Shown here: positions 56,201-60,000 of the stretch, one piece after another
Layout of the letters: each line of letters opens with the position of its first letter
Position numbering within the stretch: position 1 is the stretch's first letter
DNA from: Symsagittifera roscoffensis
Taxonomy: Eukaryota; Xenacoelomorpha; Acoela; Convolutidae
Length of the DNA: 60,000 nucleotides
Reading direction: 5' to 3'
Assembly: GCF_963678635.1 (NCBI RefSeq)
Contig: NC_087069.1
Span: 10,501,206 to 10,561,205, forward strand
Translations under genes and position numbers: made by a program
Notes under the pieces: generated by a model
The model's database searches: none
What the model was told of the DNA's origin: nothing
Seen by the model: the letters and a program-made list of their open reading frames with translations, nothing else

Positions 56201-57537
56201 CATCTAAATCTAATAAGAAAAACTCATATATGAGTTCAAATTTGTGAAAAGACGGTTAAAATTTTTAAAAAACCAAGAAGGTCCATGTGACACAATAAAT
56301 CCCTAGTCTAGATAGACCATGTGAACAACCTCCAGCCTAAACTTAAATGGCAAACTCAAGTTTTAAGGCCTTCAATTCATGCACTATACTCAAAACTCTT
56401 TCTAAAACGTAAGTGATTTATTGATCTGGCAATTCATTTCTAGGTTTAGTGTTTATATTTAGGCATAATTTCATGCGCTTTAGAGTCATGTCGTCAAAAA
56501 AACTTGAGGGTTCTTGAAAAACACTACGAAATATGGGGGCTAGAAAATTAGGCTTCAAAAAAACGTTGACGATCAAAAAGTAACGGAATTTAGACGATAG
56601 CTTGCGTTTAAATTGCGTGAACATCGTTCACACACAATTAATTTTTGTTTGAGTAAATAAAATTTGACCAACTGCAAATCAGGTTATTTATGTCAGAGTT
56701 ATAGAATTTATGCACTTCAAAAGTGTACTACACTTTTCGACTGAATGTTTTATAGTTAAATTACGATAATAATTTTGATGAGTTCCTTGATAATATACTC
56801 TTTTTGTTTTATTTTTTTGTTCAACTTCATTGTAAACAAAAAAGTCGTTGGCCAAGTTCTAATCGTCTCAATTCAACAAGAGTTATCGTCTATATTGAGT
56901 GTTAACGGTCGTCTAATTTGCTTGTCGTCTAATTCCCATTCCTTTAGAATTACGTTTCTGCCGAGTTATAGTCCAACTTTTGGCAGAAGAGCTTCGATAC
57001 TTCTACTTTTTGGTTAATTTTTTCTCTGGAAAAAAATCGATATATCGCAGCCTGCGATACTTTTGCATAGGTATTCAAGTTTTGAAAGTTTCGAGGAAAA
57101 CAACTAAGTTTATGCTTAGGCCTCGTCGGGTTTTTCAAAATAGGACAATCTAACTAATCTTTTATTTTAATATACTAAGTTAATAAAAATAGAATTACAG
57201 ATACCAATATGAGTCCCAAGGTTAGTGTGCAGCGAGGTCAACAATGTTTACTGCACATGCAGTATGTGCCGTACCACACTTCCCATTGGTTAACTAAATT
57301 CTATATAGTATACTAAAAAAAAATTTAGTAAATAGATATGAGTTTTGGTACTCAGTGTAATTAGTTTTGCAAAGTCAGTTTGTCCTCTACTGATTTCGAG
57401 TCAACTCTTTATTTCTTTTCTTGTTTTTCGGGTGTGTCGTCTTAGAAAATTCAGAGGGACCCGTCACGATGCATTCCAAGTTCTCGAAATATCCAGGGCT
57501 TTGCTTCCAAATTTTCGTCTAAAAACGTGTTTTTCGA
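56201..57537. other. No gene seen
   Basis: AT-rich sequence with a fragment of the GTCGTCTAATTTGCTTGTCG element near 56910-56945. No coding or RNA gene supported. A 3' LTR of the adjoining gypsy element could lie here, but its partner would be outside the window. Confidence 0.4.
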
Positions 57538-58683
57538 TTAAACCAGTTTTTTATCCTGTGGTTTGTTAACATCTGTTCTAAAGGTTGCCTGTTTCATTCT
57601 ATACGCCTCCAGAACTGCCTTGTTGAAGTCTGTTTTGTCCTGCTGAGAGCTGATCAGTTTCATTGAAAGCGGATTCCCATATCGGTTGTGCCCCTTATTC
57701 TTGGTATGACGTTCACTGCGTCTCACCGTAACGTCATTGTCGCCTGATTCATCGAAGAATCCTGGTGGAACGTTTTTGTTTTTTTCTCGCCTTCCATATT
57801 CGTAGATTCTAGTATGTCTTCTGTGGATTTTTGTAAACCTCTCGTACGTACTTGATCTAATTTGTTCCGTTCATATGTGGTCAAATCGCGGCTCTAGACA
57901 GTTTCTAGATGTTTATCCGCTAATGTATGCCTCGTGATTTCTTTGCTTCCGTGGTTTAATTTTTTTCTTGAGTAGACGAGCTCGGAACGTATGCTTTTGC
58001 AGGGGATGACAGCGTGCTCGTGTTTTGTGCATTGGATGGTCTCGAATCATTTGCTGCTGTTGCAGCTTTCTGTCGTCTTGCCTCCTGGCAAGTTTGCCTT
58101 TTCTCACTTTGTTTAGCTCCTTTGGACACCGAGCTCCTTGAGTTTTCCAATACTGATCCCGCATTGTTAGGTTTTGCCCGTTTTACTGAAAGATTGAGGC
58201 TTACCTCTGTGTCCTTTGATGTGACATTTGAATGGCTATCTTGGTAGCGTGCTGCGGCATAAGCCAATTCTGATCTCTCTTTTATTTCCGACGTTTCGTC
58301 TGAATCGCTATTTGCTTTTTGTTTTCCGCTTTCTTTTTTCTTGGATTCAGTTTTAGGCTCTTCTCTATGTGGGCTTCTTCTTGCGTTGCCTTTCTTCGGA
58401 TTTTTATCCTTCAGCTCACTGGTGTCAATTTTTGTTTGAGCGACGTCGCTTTTTCTATAGACTGCACCAGCAGCTGTCTTCACTGTGTCGGGAGTCTCTG
58501 ATTACACCTTGTTTTTAATGGGTTTGTTAGTGCTTTTCCACTCTTTCGGTTTTCATCCTTTCTCAATAGGTTGGGTGATCTTGGCTCGTCCTCTTGAGAT
58601 TTGTCTTCAATCGAAACCATACTCCCATGAATAAAAGAGTTCCTTGCGCAAACCAGGATTGAGTGTACTTGTTTCATCGACAA
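57538..58683 (-). pseudogene. Ty3/gypsy element, C-terminal tail and downstream sequence
   Basis: Minus-strand frames 58683-58480, 58483-57956 and 57726-57538 follow the integrase. They are rich in Lys, Ser, Gln and Arg with low-complexity stretches, as in tails after gypsy integrases or in a small extra protein. Their overlaps show frameshifts. No domain recognised. Confidence 0.45.
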
Positions 58684-59503
58684 TTCGCCTTAAGTCGTTA
58701 GCAGAGGTGTCTCGTCTAGTTGCGTTCCACAGAGCGTTTGCTTCCAAAAGCGTCCTTAACGCTTTTGCTCGGTCCCTATTTTTCGCAGCAGATTCCACTT
58801 CGGATTTAAACAGTGGGCTGACCTCTCGACTGCTTAGTCCCTTTCTGACAATCGTTACGTTGTCTGTTGACTGGTCAATTCTTTTTTTGACCTGAGAGGC
58901 AGTTAGTGCTGAACGCTCCAGATGTTCTTTATCTAAGCGAGGAGAACTTTTAATAAACAAATCCCCTAGGACTTTGGTCGTCTTTTGTTTGCTCCACCTA
59001 ATATCCCGAATTATTGTGCTCAGAGCAAGCTTGTATTGCTCGTTCGACCAGACCACACCCCCTGTGGTCCCCTAATGGACAGAATTTTTGTTCAATGTTA
59101 TGCCCGGTACAGAAATTGATCATCGAAAGCCCGAGAATTGATCAGTTCTTATTGATTCTGGTATTCCATGTATTTCAATATAAGTAAGGAGAAATTTCAC
59201 AGATGATTTACCCCCAGTCGACTTTGTGATCTTTACCGACGGAAATTTCGAGTATCTATCTATAGCTATGAGTAGGTAAGTTTTCTTTCCTTTGATATCT
59301 TCTAACGGTCCCGCATATTCTAATTGTAACTCTTGCCCCGGCTTTTTTGGTATAAGAGTTTTAGCATTCTTACCGTATCGAGTGCAACTCCTAAATTTTT
59401 CAGCAATATTCACAATATCCTTGTCGAATTCGTGTAAAGGCCCATGAGCTCGAAGCTGTGTCGATCTTTTCGCTCTATGACCCTTCTTAGCCTGTCCATC
59501 CAT
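58607..59503 (-). pseudogene. Ty3/gypsy integrase, broken
   Basis: The zinc-binding region is worn (FRSCTRYGKNAKTLIP; the usual two His are not clear). The core has YLLIAIDRYSKFPSVKI, HGIPESIRTDQ and, after a frame break at about 59120, GDHRGCGLVERAIQ with the catalytic Glu at 59043-59045. The first catalytic Asp, expected in QxDFAGP, is replaced by Glu (LEYAGP, 59318-59320). The C-terminal part continues in the frame 59056-58607. The breaks and the changed catalytic residue make activity unlikely. The integrase catalyses insertion of the element's cDNA into the host genome. Confidence 0.75.
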
Positions 59504-59808
59504 GTATCTCCTGTGGTACGTTCTGCTAGAAGATTTCGATCAAATAGTTTCGAAAGATTGAGTGAGTTGTTGTCCTCACGACGTTCGGCCTGCCTGATTT
59601 TAACCTGTCTCGATTTCCTTTCGGTCCTTCCCTCCGCAACTAGGCTTACTTCTGGGCTTTCTGACGGTGTATCAGCTGTAAGATCCACTTCAAGGATTTT
59701 TGAATCACTCGCGGTTGGGATGTCTCCTTGTGGGCTTGTCATTTCCGTTGACGCTTCCAATTCCAACATGATCTCCGGTGTTACTTGGTCAGTTCGTTCT
59801 GATCCCAC
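59410..59808 (-). pseudogene. Ty3/gypsy pol, linker between RNase H and integrase
   Basis: A frame with LAERTTGDTWMDRLRRVIER, the type of helical linker that precedes the integrase zinc domain in this group, overlapping the integrase frame with a shift. Its N-terminal half is acidic and Thr/Ser-rich. The reverse transcriptase and RNase H would lie beyond base 60000. Confidence 0.5.
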
Positions 59809-60000
59809 TAAATCCTAAAAGGACAATAGCTTCATTGGTTCCGCCCGTGATGATGTTGAATGTACCGTGTCTTTTCGTTTGTTAATTATATCTACTTTCC
59901 GCCATTCGACTTGCGGTAAATCTGAGTCCGAATGTACCAATCATTTTCTGTTGCTCCTCTCTGTACTGTTCCTGTTCTTTGATAGGTTGTCTCCGATACT

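Overview
The window is AT-rich nuclear DNA of a eukaryote, most likely an invertebrate animal. The evidence is a spliced BAR-domain gene with GT-AG borders, tRNA genes with internal A and B boxes and T-run terminators and no encoded CCA, animal-type non-LTR and Ty3/gypsy retroelements, and many short inverted-repeat elements. I cannot name the species. Protein-coding content is low; most of the window is repeats and decayed mobile elements.

Layout. (1) 1-5 kb: small genes of unknown function, several with a tentative resemblance to the PC4/p15 single-strand-DNA-binding fold, plus a C2H2-like zinc-finger gene behind a cluster of CCAAT boxes. (2) 5-8.7 kb: gene-poor, with a 314-bp satellite and minisatellites. 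(3) 8.76-25.94 kb: a large imperfect palindrome. Each arm carries tRNA-Ala(CGC), tRNA-Glu(UUC), exon 1 of an endophilin-like BAR gene and a dense set of G-run MITEs. The centre holds a 200-N assembly gap, a broken jockey/CR1-like retrotransposon, a third older partial copy of the arm and a 1.53-kb tandem duplication. (4) 27.8-41.5 kb: exon 2 of the BAR gene, then a 4,472-bp unit present three times in tandem. The unit starts inside exon 2 and carries a 412-bp hAT-like MITE and, on the minus strand, a decayed Polinton/Maverick-type major-capsid-like reading frame. (5) 41-46 kb: a further 1.4-kb tandem duplication and decayed AT-rich sequence. (6) 46.4-49.6 kb: a broken retroelement with a reverse transcriptase and a C-terminal CCHC-RHN (restriction-like endonuclease type) region. 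(7) 49.7-53.7 kb: three tandem copies of one small gene and a paralogue of another, both related to genes at 1.3-2.7 kb and arranged as an inverted pair. (8) 53.7-57.5 kb: no convincing gene. (9) 57.5-60 kb: the 3' part of a Ty3/gypsy pol (integrase) on the minus strand, broken and running off the window.

The one well-supported host protein-coding gene is the BAR gene: exon 1 at 20946-21266 and exon 2 at 27844-28035, joined in phase 0 to give about 170 residues. Its first exon has been copied by the palindrome and its last exon by the tandem array, so the locus is being remodelled from both ends. The most noteworthy signals are this double remodelling, the capsid-like remnant inside the array, and the families of G-run MITEs with 8-bp target-site duplications.
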